The position numbers were made by a program, and so were the translations under genes. Below are positions 23,940 to 32,373 of a stretch of 42,393 nt of DNA, in pieces. Numbering within the stretch: position 1 is the first letter of the stretch; each line of letters starts with the position of its first letter. Source of the DNA: Allorhizocola rhizosphaerae (GTDB lineage Bacteria; Actinomycetota; Actinomycetes; Mycobacteriales; Micromonosporaceae); contig NZ_QJUG01000055.1 of assembly GCF_003426775.1 (NCBI RefSeq), forward strand, positions 1 through 42,393, written 5' to 3'. The notes beneath the pieces were generated by a model. It had not been told where the DNA came from and ran no database searches. It saw only the letters and a list, made by a program, of their open reading frames with translations.

Positions 23940-24822
23940 TTATGGACACCACCCGGCTCTCGCCGGTGCGCACGGCGCGGTGGCGGCGGGCAAACGAGGA
24001 CAGCGTCTGTCCCGGCCCGACCTCGACCAGGATCTGCGGGCCGGTGCTCAGCATGCGGTCCAGCGCCGGTCCAAAGTAGACGGTGTCAACGATCTGCCAT
24101 GCCCAGAACTCCGGCCGCACCGCGTCCTTCTCGGTGAGCAGCTCGGCGGTGTAGCCGGAGTACACCGTCGCTTGTGGAGGGTTCAGCCGGATCGCGGACA
24201 GCTGGCGCTCGCACTCGACCGCAGCCGGAGCCATTGCCGCGCAGTGGAACGGGCTCGTCGCCGGCACCACCGCGACGATGAAGTCGTCGCGCTGCAACGC
24301 CTTCTCGACCTGTTGGAGCTCGTCGACCGGCCCGGCGAGCATGACCTGGCGGGCGGCGTTGACCGCGGCGATCGCGACGTCACCGATGAGGTACGGGCGC
24401 AACTGCTGCTCGGTGCCCGCGACGGCGAGCATGCCGCCGGGCGGGATCAGCACCGCCTGCCGGACCCGCTCCATCTGCGAGGCCACCCCGTCGGAGAAGC
24501 TGAACACGCCTGCCAGCGTCCCGGCCACGAGCTCGCCCGCGCTGTGCCCGAGCATCGCGCTTTGCTGGATGCCCCGGCTGTGCAGCATCTTCGCCAGCGC
24601 GTAGTCCACGGCGAACAGCAGCGGTTGAGCGCGCCGCACATCGTCGATGTGCACGTGGTCCGTCTCGCCCAGCCAATCGCTCTTTATCGCGGGGTCGCCC
24701 GCGAGCTCGAAGAACGCGTCCATTGTGGACGTGAACACCGGGTCGGTGCCGTAGTATTCGGTCGCCATGCCGGCAAACTGGGAACCCTGTCCGGGCAACA
24801 GAAATGACACAGGCCTGTCCAT
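23923..24822 (-). CDS. Acyltransferase (malonyl-CoA:ACP transacylase fold)
   Basis: A discrete 299-aa FabD-type acyltransferase. The fold marks are LLPGQGSQFAGM at the start, the nucleophile Ser94 in LGHSAGELVAG, and PATSPFHCAAM holding the catalytic His; EVGPGQTL closes the domain. The SPFH where malonyl-specific enzymes have a HAFH-type motif leaves substrate open: it may load malonyl, or edit or transfer starter units as suggested for DpsD/ZhuC-like proteins. It is divergent from the KASIII-like gene across 73 bases, the pairing found in clusters with non-acetate starters. Its final KELIP and stop lie in a duplicated piece of permease gene. Confidence 0.88.
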   Translation of the reverse strand: MDRPVSFLLPGQGSQFAGMATEYYGTDPVFTSTMDAFFELAGDPAIKSDWLGETDHVHIDDVRRAQPLLFAVDYALAKMLHSRGIQQSAMLGHSAGELVAGTLAGVFSFSDGVASQMERVRQAVLIPPGGMLAVAGTEQQLRPYLIGDVAIAAVNAARQVMLAGPVDELQQVEKALQRDDFIVAVVPATSPFHCAAMAPAAVECERQLSAIRLNPPQATVYSGYTAELLTEKDAVRPEFWAWQIVDTVYFGPALDRMLSTGPQILVEVGPGQTLSSFARRHRAVRTGESRVVSIKELIP

Positions 24823-24895
24823 GCGCCACAGCGTGCGGCCCGCGCCTTGAGGCCTACCCGAACGCCTCTCGAGGGTGCGGGCCGAGGATCGACAC

Positions 24896-25954
24896 GTGAG
24901 ATTGGATCGGGACGTTTTCGTGCGGGGCCACGGGATGCGGCTCCCGGCCCGGCTCCGGGTCGACGATGCGGTCGCGATGGGCCAGTGCCAGCCGCGGCTG
25001 GTCGCCCGCACGGACGTCGAATCGGTGTCCGTGTCGGAGGGCGAGTCGGCGGCCGAGATGGCCGTGGCTGCCGCCCGGGTGGCGTTGGAGCGGGCTGAGT
25101 CGGCCGGTCAGGACGTCGACCTCATCCTGCACGCCGACACCTACCACCAGGGGCAGGATCTGTGGGCGGTGGCGTCCTACGTGCAGGCTCAGACGCTGCG
25201 CAACACGTGCTCGGCGCTGGAGATCCGGCAGATGTCGTGCGGTGGGATGGCCGCGCTCGACCTGGCGACCGCCTACCTGACGGCCGCGCCGAACCGGATG
25301 GACGCGCTGCTCACCACGTCGGACCGGTTCTGCGAGCCCGGCATCAACCGGTGGAGCACCGACCCTGGCACACCGTATGCCGATGGTGGGACGGCGATCG
25401 TTCTCTCCCGCCGCGGGGGTTACGCCCGGCTACACTCAATAGTGATGTATGCCGACTCCGACCTGGAGGAGCTGCATCGGGGCGACGAGCCGTTCAGCCC
25501 GGCCCCATTCACCCACCGCATCCCGGTCGACTTCGAGGCGGCCAAGCAGACGTTCACCAAGCGGCACGGGCTGTCCTTCGCCATCAACCGGGTCAACGGG
25601 GGTCAGCGCTTCACCATCAAACAGGCCCTCGCCGATGCCGATCTCGAATTGGCCGAGGTGGACTGGATTGTGCTACCCCATTTTGGGTATAGACGACTTG
25701 AATCGCTGTACTTTAGGGAGTTCGGCATCGACCCGGCGCGCACCACATGGGAGTGGAGCCGCACGGTCGGTCACCTTGGGGCGGGCGATCAATATGCCGG
25801 CCTGGGGTATCTCGTCGACAGCGGTCGGGCCCGGCCGGGCCAGACCTGCCTACTGGTCGGCATCGGGGCCGGCTACACGTGGGGGGCGGCGGTGCTCGAA
25901 TTCCTCAGTGCTCCCCGCTGGAGCGTGACGCCTGGGTCCGCTGTGGTGGGTTGA
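24896..25954 (+). CDS. KASIII-like acyltransferase/ketosynthase (CerJ/ChlB3/DpsC group)
   Basis: A thiolase-fold protein of 352 aa from the GTG at 24896. The nucleophile is Cys115 in IRQMSCGGMAALDLA. Later motifs are LPHFGYRRLE (His262) and VGHLGAGDQYAGLGYL, where Asp298 takes the place of the Asn of true FabH enzymes. A Cys-His-Asp set is known from CerJ, which transfers an acyl group to a sugar hydroxyl rather than making a C-C bond. DpsC uses Ser in place of Cys. So it could select a starter unit or esterify a sugar or aglycone. Its neighbours (acyltransferase, and upstream racemase and citramalate synthase) suggest a special acyl donor. Confidence 0.85.
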   Translation: MRLDRDVFVRGHGMRLPARLRVDDAVAMGQCQPRLVARTDVESVSVSEGESAAEMAVAAARVALERAESAGQDVDLILHADTYHQGQDLWAVASYVQAQTLRNTCSALEIRQMSCGGMAALDLATAYLTAAPNRMDALLTTSDRFCEPGINRWSTDPGTPYADGGTAIVLSRRGGYARLHSIVMYADSDLEELHRGDEPFSPAPFTHRIPVDFEAAKQTFTKRHGLSFAINRVNGGQRFTIKQALADADLELAEVDWIVLPHFGYRRLESLYFREFGIDPARTTWEWSRTVGHLGAGDQYAGLGYLVDSGRARPGQTCLLVGIGAGYTWGAAVLEFLSAPRWSVTPGSAVVG

Positions 25955-25960
25955 GAGAGC

Positions 25961-25994
25961 TGAGCGTGACCACAGCAGGCGTGGTCACGTCTCA
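25961..25994. terminator. Bidirectional terminator between KASIII-like gene and kinase gene
   Basis: CGTGACCAC (25965-25973) pairs perfectly with GTGGTCACG (25981-25989) around a 7-base loop. The stem extends outward as TGAG with CTCA (25991-25994) past a one-base bulge. It lies just after the stop at 25954 and before the end of the convergent kinase gene. Confidence 0.7.
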
Positions 25995-26020
25995 GCGTGC
26001 CCTCCTTCTTCCGCCAGCGT

Positions 26021-27199
26021 TCACGCGTCGGCCTGGCTGTGCACCCGGCCGGTCGGGATTGTCGCGCGCAGGCGGAACCGGCCGTCGGGGTCGGTGCTCG
26101 TGGTGAGCGTGCCGTCGAGGTTGGCCACCCGGTTGGACAGGTTTCGGATTCCGCTGCCGCCGCCCTCGGAGACCTGCGTCGGCGGCTCGTGCGAGACACC
26201 GTCGTTGGTGATGATGATGGTGACGTCGGTGTCGGTCTGACGCAGCGTGATGTCGCACCGCTCGGCCTTGCTGTGCCGCAGGATGTTGGTGACGCCCTCG
26301 CGCAGGACCGTCGCCAGCACCGTGCGCACGGGTGTGGGCAGGTCGTGGTGGCTGATGTCCATGCGAACGTCGACGTCGGCCGCCGAGAGCACCGAGCGCG
26401 CGGACACGGCCTCGTCGTCCAGCGACAGCTCGCGATATCCGCTCGCGACGGAGCGCACATCGGACAGGGCCTGGCGCGAGATCTCGATGATCTGGGTGAG
26501 CTCCTCTTCCGCCCGGACCGGGTTTTTGGTCACCAGCCGGTGGGTGAGCTCGGTCTTCATCGATATCGCGGACAGGCTGTAACCGAGCAGGTCATGCAGA
26601 TCCCGGGCGAAGCGCAGGCGTTCCTGCGCGACCGCCATTTTGGCCAGCTCGGTGCGTGCGGCGTCCATCGCGGTCACCACGCTGGACAGCGTCGACATCC
26701 CATAGACGATGATGCCCGTGACGATTATTGAGATCATCGAGTATGGCAGCAGGTAGAACATGTTGTCGGTGGGCCCTGCCATGGCGACCTCCACGACGCC
26801 GACCGCGGCCACCGTGACGGCGAAACCTACCCAGTTCCAATATGGCCGCAGGATCAAAAGCGCGCTCCCCGCAACGAAATGCGGCAATCCCAGCCACTGA
26901 TCCTGGAGCAGGAGCATCGGCCCGAACCCCAGAACCGCCTGCGCCGCAAGGCAAAGGTAGCCCAGGCGGGTCTGCCGGAAGCGCCACGCGTGCCGTCCCG
27001 CCAGCACCAGCTGGAAGCAGTACAGCGCGAACATGTCGAGGGCGCTGAGGGCGTCCTGCCACAGCGGCATGTCCGCCGTCACCAGGTAAAGACAGCCGAG
27101 GACGAAGAAGCAGGTGAACACCACCCAGACGATCGTTTTGGCGAGCCGGGGCGCGAACCGCACCCCGAGATCGCCACTCGCTTCCCAGTGTCGGGCCAC
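26021..27199 (-). CDS. NarL-type (HisKA_3) sensor histidine kinase
   Basis: A 392-aa membrane kinase. The first 170 residues hold about six hydrophobic helices with little outside the membrane, so it may sense a lipid-soluble ligand or membrane state. The phospho-acceptor is His202 in RFARDLHDLLGYSLS, the DesK/NarX-type dimerisation motif. The ATPase domain has LREGVTNILRHSKA (N box) and EGGGSGIRNLSNRV (G box). The start is GTG at 27199 after AAGGGGG. It is the last gene of the peptide-modification run. The only response regulator of the matching NarL class in the window is at 34288-34896, so they are probably partners. Confidence 0.9.
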   Translation of the reverse strand: MARHWEASGDLGVRFAPRLAKTIVWVVFTCFFVLGCLYLVTADMPLWQDALSALDMFALYCFQLVLAGRHAWRFRQTRLGYLCLAAQAVLGFGPMLLLQDQWLGLPHFVAGSALLILRPYWNWVGFAVTVAAVGVVEVAMAGPTDNMFYLLPYSMISIIVTGIIVYGMSTLSSVVTAMDAARTELAKMAVAQERLRFARDLHDLLGYSLSAISMKTELTHRLVTKNPVRAEEELTQIIEISRQALSDVRSVASGYRELSLDDEAVSARSVLSAADVDVRMDISHHDLPTPVRTVLATVLREGVTNILRHSKAERCDITLRQTDTDVTIIITNDGVSHEPPTQVSEGGGSGIRNLSNRVANLDGTLTTSTDPDGRFRLRATIPTGRVHSQADA

Positions 27200-27291
27200 G
27201 GCACCCCCTTCGACCTATCCGATCCAGACCCCGACGAACTGTTTATCTTCGGCCGGCGCGTCGTGGAAGGTCCCGCTCCTGCCTGCTCAGA

Positions 27292-28812
27292 TCAGGGCAA
27301 CAGTCTATCGGTCACCCTGACGTGACGCTTCGCATCGATGACGCGACTGGACTCCACCAAACGGCCGATGTCGGCATGGCTTGACGGCCGCACGCCAAGG
27401 GCGAGTTCGCCGACACTGACCTCGGCTGGCCAGTCGATGAAGAAGGCGTCGTTGGCCACTTCGCTGTCACCGAACGCGAGCGCGCACGGCGCCAAACCCA
27501 TTGCGGTGGCGACCAAATGAAGCGTTTGCTGAAGCACGCCAACGTGTTCCAGCACGGTGGAGTACGCGATGCCGCCATACGCGCAAGCGAACCGGGCCAT
27601 GCGCGCCGTCATCGTGATGAGCACCGGCGGCAGCTGCGGCGAACCGGCCGCGACCATCGCCATGTCGAGCAGCTCGCGCAGGTGCTGATCCGAGTTATTG
27701 ATCAGCGTGAGGGCGTGCCCCTGCGGATCGTAGTGGTAGATCCCGCGGTCCAGGCCGATGCATCGATCGACCGACAGGTACAGGTCCAATTCGTAGCGAT
27801 TGGCGACACTCGGATATGGACGGTCGGTGACCGTGTACGCGAACCGCCCCTCGCCGGTGACCCGGGTCGACCGTATCCTCGCGGCCCGGAACAACAACTC
27901 TCCCAACTGTTTGACGGTGGGCGCACCGCCCGAGAAGTCGCGAACGTGTTGGTTCGCCTCGATGACCTCGGTGAGCCGGGGGTCGGCGCCGGCCAGTTCG
28001 GCCAGCGCCGGCCGGTAAAGCGCATACCGCGGGCCGTCGGGCACCGGCTTGACCGCCGGGGCCACCTCGACCTTCTGGCTCTCCAGCGCGACCATCCCCA
28101 GTGGATTGTCGTGCCGCCCGACCCGGCTGCGGCTGTGGAACAGCAACTCGTGGTGCGTCCACGGGGCCAGCAGCGGGTCGTGGTCCTCGGCGAACAGCGC
28201 CGTGGCCGGTGAGTCGCCGACCCCGACGAGCACCATGCCCGCCGCGGCCAGATAGGCCACGATCTCCTGGACCAGAGCCTGGGGAACGTCCAGCGTCTCA
28301 GCGACGTCGGGGATCACCGACGCCTTGCTCAGCTGCGTGGCCACCTGGGCGGCGAGTGGCCGGTGCACGACCACCCGATGCCGGGCCAGGGGCGACTCGA
28401 TGAGCAGTTCGCCCTCGTTGGCGCGCAGCGTGGCGAACCGCGACAGCCGCAGCGGTCGATGCCGCTCGATCCTCGGCGGCCGGAAGGTGGCCCACCGGGC
28501 GATGGGCACCACCGACAGCAGAGGACCGGCGTTGTTCTCCTGCCCGAGCGTGTGCACGACGCACCCGCTGATGAGGTCGAGCACGCGATGGACGCGGGCG
28601 CGTTCGCTGCGGCCCTGGGGGACGATGTTTTCCAGCAGTACCGGACCCATGCTCATGCGTTCGAGGGCTTCCCGAACCGCAGGATCGGGATCGGCCACCG
28701 TGATGTCGCCCCACATGCCGGTCAGCACCAGCTGCCTGCCCTCGCCATCGGTCTCCACCAACACCTCCTCGCGCAGCGAACAGAGGCGATAGCAGACGGA
28801 TTCGCGTTCCAC
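27292..28812 (-). CDS. SagB-type FMN dehydrogenase (azoline oxidase)
   Basis: The enzyme should oxidise thiazolines/oxazolines on the precursor peptide to thiazoles/oxazoles. The 506-aa protein has a non-catalytic N-terminal region (to about residue 225) and a C-terminal nitroreductase-fold domain. The domain opens with HHELLFHSRSRVGRHDNPLG and contains FMN-site and family segments RDFSGGAPTVKQLGELLFRA, YPSVANRYELDLYL and CAYGGIAYSTVLEHVGVLQQ. This two-part layout is that of SagB/ThcOx proteins in azole-peptide clusters. The start is GTG at 28812 with GGGAG upstream. It follows the YcaO gene by 22 bases, clearly one operon. Confidence 0.88.
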   Translation of the reverse strand: MERESVCYRLCSLREEVLVETDGEGRQLVLTGMWGDITVADPDPAVREALERMSMGPVLLENIVPQGRSERARVHRVLDLISGCVVHTLGQENNAGPLLSVVPIARWATFRPPRIERHRPLRLSRFATLRANEGELLIESPLARHRVVVHRPLAAQVATQLSKASVIPDVAETLDVPQALVQEIVAYLAAAGMVLVGVGDSPATALFAEDHDPLLAPWTHHELLFHSRSRVGRHDNPLGMVALESQKVEVAPAVKPVPDGPRYALYRPALAELAGADPRLTEVIEANQHVRDFSGGAPTVKQLGELLFRAARIRSTRVTGEGRFAYTVTDRPYPSVANRYELDLYLSVDRCIGLDRGIYHYDPQGHALTLINNSDQHLRELLDMAMVAAGSPQLPPVLITMTARMARFACAYGGIAYSTVLEHVGVLQQTLHLVATAMGLAPCALAFGDSEVANDAFFIDWPAEVSVGELALGVRPSSHADIGRLVESSRVIDAKRHVRVTDRLLP

Positions 28813-28834
28813 TTCGGACTCCCGGTCGTGATGA

Positions 28835-31111
28835 TTAGATGAATATCGGGAAAGGGTTCAGATCCTCGTATGCCGTGGGAGCGTTCAGCCTCCCGAGTTG
28901 GACGGGGACGTCGTAAAGCCTGCCCGGCGCGAACCGTGCCCAGAAATGGCGCAACCCGGGCACGATGACCTTGACGACCGGCAGTTCGATGTCGGGTCGA
29001 GTCTGGTCGAGCACCAACAGTTCCAGCCCGGCATCACGCAACCGGGAGTGGATCGTCTCGACGTCGCCGCGCAGGTCTTCGCACGGGACGTAGTGATAAT
29101 CGGAGGGCTTGCGCGGCCGGGTGGACGCGTCCGGCACCAGGTATGGCTGGTTCTCCGTCGTGGCAAAGCTCCACCACCGCTCCGCGTCGATGTCCGCACT
29201 GTCCACTTCGGACGACGGCTCGTCCAGCACGCACGGGATCACCTGATTCATCTCCGTCAGCGCTCGCCGAAGCGCGACCCTCGGGTCACAGTGGGCGCCG
29301 AACCCCAGCGTGATCTGCTGTCGCGGCCGCTGGCTGTGTCGCGACACCGCGGCCATGACCGGCACGCCCAGATCGGCTGTCAGGTCCAACACCCAGAGCT
29401 CCCGCTTCAGCTCGGCATAACCCGTGCGCAGGTCGTCCAACCACGGCTCATGGAATGCGTCGAGGTCGACGGCCGGCTGCCGGGTCCGGTTGTACCACCA
29501 GATTGCCACGGCGTCGCGCTCGATGAGCTCGAACAGCCCCTGCAGCACGGCATCCTCGAGACTCGACCCCGCGGCGTTGCCGTTGGAATCCGCGCGGATC
29601 ATCGGCGTGCCGGGCGTGTGCGGTGCTCCAAAGTAGAGCATCTCGGTCGGCAGGAGTTTGTGCGTCTGCGCGGTCATGGACCACACCGGGGTCCACGACA
29701 ACCTCATGCCCTCGTCGATTTTGCCGGTCACGAACTGGAGCCACGAGTGCTTGGCGTTCCAGTGGTGGCGGTCGGCGATCTGCCGGTCGTGATAGAGCTG
29801 GCAGGCGTTGGGGTGGATGGCGCGTTCGCCCAGCGATCGCATGCTGCCGACGATGCGCTCCTCGTCGCCCTGATACATGGCGCAGTGCCGCTCCAGCGCC
29901 TCGCACAGGGCGCTCGCCTGGGCGTGCACGGGCGTGATCCCCTTGCCTCCGTTCTGGAACCGCATCGACTCGCGCAGGTGCTTCACGCCCCGCGCGGCCG
30001 TGCCCAGCGGCGGGCCCGACTGGAACACGTTGAGGAAGTCCGGCCCGCGAGGGTCGCGGCGGATCTCCTTGACCACCCCGCTGATCGGACTGACCAGGTG
30101 GCTGTAGCGTTCGATGATCTGATCGGCGGTCAGTGAGCGGTGCCCGCCCCCAGACTGCGAGCGCTTCAGCCGTTCGGTCAGGATAACCGGCCGGCGCGCC
30201 TGCAGGCGCATCAGCGTCGGGTTGCCGCAGGAAGGACATTGCGGCCTGCGGCGCACCTCGTGCAGCCGGCCGTCGAGGTCGGCGCTGTCGAACGTCCACA
30301 CGCATCGCTGAGCGGCATACCGGCGTCCCGCGAGCCATTTCATCGCCTCCAGCGCGATGAGGTTGAGCGCGGCGGCCTCCAGCGCGCGGAGGGTGGTGAT
30401 GGGGCGGCGCACCGGTCGGCACCGACCCAGTACCGTTTGCACGTGCGCCTCCGCTGGCCGATGCGCCCAGAGCCGGTGCGCGAGGCAGTGCCAGCATGGT
30501 GAGTCTTCCCGCTGTGGTTCGAACACTGGACCGATCCAAACCCGCTCGCCCACCGGACGGGCAAGCAGCCACGCACGCCCCGATGCGCGATGGGCTGCGT
30601 CGATTTCCTTGAGTTCCGGTGCGAGATAGTCGTTGCACAGCACGATGGAAAGCGCTCCGTCGTGGTGCGTGAGCGTGAGCCCGGCCGCTTGCAGTGCCTC
30701 CATGGCGGTCGGCCGGTCCAGGGCGGCTTCCACCGTGAGAAGGCTTACGGGTGCGCAGGAACCCTCGACCGCGGCCGCCGCGTCCAACCCGCTTGCCTCC
30801 CAGTACGCGCACGTCGGGTCGTCGGCGGACCGGTCCTGGTACCGCATGGCGATGAGTCCGGCCTCGGCCAGCCTCCCGATCAAACGGGAGATTTGAATCG
30901 GTGACATGGCTGGGTCGTCCATGTCGCGAAGTAGTGCCTCCATGTCGCGAGTCCCGTCGAGAAGTGGTGCGACGGACTCGATGCTAGCCCCTTCCAGGGC
31001 CATGACCTTGCGCTCGGAGAACAGGTAGACCGCATCTCCAGCGACAACTTCGGCCCGCAGATGCCTCTTGAAGCCAATCGTGGGTGCCGCGGCGCGGCTG
31101 ACGGCGGTCAT
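28835..31111 (-). CDS. Fused E1-like/YcaO cyclodehydratase for azoline formation
   Basis: This 758-aa protein should bind the leader of the precursor and, using ATP, cyclise Cys/Ser/Thr onto the preceding carbonyl. The N-terminal 310 residues are the E1-like partner: a winged-helix leader-binding region first, then a zinc tetracysteine set, Cys206/Cys209 in SPCWHCLAHRLW and Cys292/Cys295 in QCPSCGNP. The YcaO domain follows (about 320-758) with NGGKGITPVHAQASALCEAL and SNGNAAGSSLEDAVLQGLFE plus LIERDA, which hold the ATP/Mg residues. The C-terminus NPFPIFI resembles the Pro-rich PxPxP end but lacks its last Pro. C and D parts are fused as in many thiazole/oxazole peptide systems. The gene overlaps the precursor gene (ATGA). 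Confidence 0.92.
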   Translation of the reverse strand: MTAVSRAAAPTIGFKRHLRAEVVAGDAVYLFSERKVMALEGASIESVAPLLDGTRDMEALLRDMDDPAMSPIQISRLIGRLAEAGLIAMRYQDRSADDPTCAYWEASGLDAAAAVEGSCAPVSLLTVEAALDRPTAMEALQAAGLTLTHHDGALSIVLCNDYLAPELKEIDAAHRASGRAWLLARPVGERVWIGPVFEPQREDSPCWHCLAHRLWAHRPAEAHVQTVLGRCRPVRRPITTLRALEAAALNLIALEAMKWLAGRRYAAQRCVWTFDSADLDGRLHEVRRRPQCPSCGNPTLMRLQARRPVILTERLKRSQSGGGHRSLTADQIIERYSHLVSPISGVVKEIRRDPRGPDFLNVFQSGPPLGTAARGVKHLRESMRFQNGGKGITPVHAQASALCEALERHCAMYQGDEERIVGSMRSLGERAIHPNACQLYHDRQIADRHHWNAKHSWLQFVTGKIDEGMRLSWTPVWSMTAQTHKLLPTEMLYFGAPHTPGTPMIRADSNGNAAGSSLEDAVLQGLFELIERDAVAIWWYNRTRQPAVDLDAFHEPWLDDLRTGYAELKRELWVLDLTADLGVPVMAAVSRHSQRPRQQITLGFGAHCDPRVALRRALTEMNQVIPCVLDEPSSEVDSADIDAERWWSFATTENQPYLVPDASTRPRKPSDYHYVPCEDLRGDVETIHSRLRDAGLELLVLDQTRPDIELPVVKVIVPGLRHFWARFAPGRLYDVPVQLGRLNAPTAYEDLNPFPIFI

Positions 31112-31311
31112 CGGACCCAGACATCATCGCCTGGAGGGGACATGCAGGACTGGCAGCCGCCCGGGTAGGACCCTTTGAACATCCCCGCATCTGACAGATT
31201 CCACAGGTCGAACTCGTCTATCACGAGTTCCTTGGCCAAGTCCGGTAATCCCGCCCCGATTTCGAGCTCGGTCCACGAGGTCTTGATGGTCTCGATGGCT
31301 GGTGCGTACAT
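31108..31311 (-). CDS. Azole-type RiPP precursor peptide
   Basis: A 67-aa peptide with ribosome binding site AGGAG eight bases before the ATG at 31311. The first 46 residues form an acidic, helix-prone leader: ELEIGAGLPDLAKELVIDEF followed by DLWNLSDAGMFK. The C-terminal part from Gly47 is a plausible core: GSYPGGCQSC, then MSPPGDDVWVR, with Cys53, Cys56, Ser48, Ser55 and Ser58 as possible heterocycle sites. Its stop overlaps the start of the cyclodehydratase gene, so translation is coupled. An in-frame extension to 31341 lacks a good ribosome binding site. I recognise no characterised peptide with this core. No protease or peptide exporter is adjacent. Confidence 0.82.
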   Translation of the reverse strand: MYAPAIETIKTSWTELEIGAGLPDLAKELVIDEFDLWNLSDAGMFKGSYPGGCQSCMSPPGDDVWVR

Positions 31312-31550
31312 GACGTGACTCCTGTGATCGATTGTTGGCATGGAACCGATCGGTTGTGAAGGAGTGTCTGATGCCGATCACATAGGCGGTAGTGCCTTGC
31401 TCATCGAAGGCATGTGTGTTTTTCACATGATTACCATGCTGCTTTTCATCGCCGATCGATTACTCACGCACTGCCCATGCCGCGCGCTGCTCGCCAAGCT
31501 GTACGCAGCAGCACTCTAGCCAGCGCCGACCCATGGTAAGGAGGTCTGAT
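31312..31550. promoter_or_regulatory. Shared divergent promoter region, RiPP operon / SARP gene
   Basis: This 239-base spacer is AT-richer than its surroundings and separates the peptide operon from the SARP gene. It contains the perfect palindrome AACCGATCGGTT (31344-31355) and the inverted repeat CATGTGTGTTTTTCACATG (31411-31429, 6-bp arms). GATCGATT occurs twice (around 31327 and 31455). These are candidate operators for the SARP or the response regulator. AAGGAGGTCTGAT is a very strong ribosome binding site before the SARP ATG. Exact -10/-35 elements are not certain. Confidence 0.6.
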
Positions 31551-32363
31551 ATGGACATAAAGGTCCTTGGGCCGCTGGAGGCGCAAGTAAACGGAAGGTC
31601 TATTGCCCCGAGCGCGGCCAAGCCCAGACAGATCCTTGCCTTGCTCGCGTTGCACGTCGGGCGGATCGTGACGGTCCCCGCTCTGATCGAGGAGCTGTGG
31701 GGGATGAACCCGCCCCGCAGCGCGCTGACCACGCTGCAGACCTACATCATGCAACTGCGTCGCAGAATCGAGACCGCGCTCGCGGCAACCGAGCAGGGCG
31801 GGGCAAAGGACCTGCTGGTGACCCGCTACGGGGGCTACATGCTCGACGTGGCACCGGACGATGTGGACGCCTGCCGCTACGAGCGGGTGGTCGCGGGCGG
31901 GGCCCAGGCATTGGAGGACAACGACAACGAGACGGCTTCGAAGCTGTTGCGCACTGCCCTGGAAATGTGGCGCGGGCAGGCGCTCGTCGACGTCCAAATC
32001 GGAATGAGGCTCGGCATCGAGGTCACCCGGCTGGAGGAGAGCCGGTTGGCCGTGCTCGAATCACGCATCGACGCCGACCTGCGGCTGGGCCGGCACAACA
32101 CCCTGCTGAGCGAGCTCGCCGTGCTCGCCGCCAAATATCCCATCCACGAGAACCTCTGCGCGCAATACATGGTGGCCCTGTACCGCTCGGGCCGGCAGTG
32201 GCGCGCGCTGGAGGTGTTCAAGCACCTGCGCCAGACCCTGGTGGACGAGCTCGGTGTGGAGCCGTCGGCCCGGCTGCAGCACCTGCAGCGGGCGATTCTG
32301 GCCTCCGATCCGGCGCTCGACGAGTCCATGTTCCTTCGGCAGAGCGAGCTGCTGATCCACTGA
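31551..32363 (+). CDS. SARP-family pathway activator
   Basis: The 270-aa protein is a Streptomyces antibiotic regulatory protein: an OmpR-type winged helix (residues 1-95; MDIKVLGPLEAQVNGRSIA at the start, TLQTYIMQLRRRIE as recognition region) followed by the bacterial transcriptional activation domain (about 100-245, DACRYERVVAGGAQALEDND to YRSGRQWRALEVFKHLRQTL). Such proteins activate secondary-metabolite promoters at heptamer direct repeats. ATG 31551 is chosen for its AAGGAGG site. The codons before it to 31533 are unlikely to be translated. It is divergent from the peptide operon and convergent with the P450 block, so it probably controls both halves of the locus. Confidence 0.92.
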   Translation: MDIKVLGPLEAQVNGRSIAPSAAKPRQILALLALHVGRIVTVPALIEELWGMNPPRSALTTLQTYIMQLRRRIETALAATEQGGAKDLLVTRYGGYMLDVAPDDVDACRYERVVAGGAQALEDNDNETASKLLRTALEMWRGQALVDVQIGMRLGIEVTRLEESRLAVLESRIDADLRLGRHNTLLSELAVLAAKYPIHENLCAQYMVALYRSGRQWRALEVFKHLRQTLVDELGVEPSARLQHLQRAILASDPALDESMFLRQSELLIH

Positions 32364-32373
32364 CCACAGCCGA

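Noticed and set aside
28835-31111. YcaO acting in thioamide formation or ribosomal protein modification
   Set aside because: No TfuA partner is present; the fused E1-like zinc domain, SagB-type oxidase and adjacent precursor favour azoline/azole formation.
31124-31426. Minus-strand frame starting MKNTHAFDEQ over the promoter and precursor gene
   Set aside because: It lacks a ribosome binding site and its second half is a frame-shadow of the precursor; the AT-richer promoter sequence explains its less biased composition.
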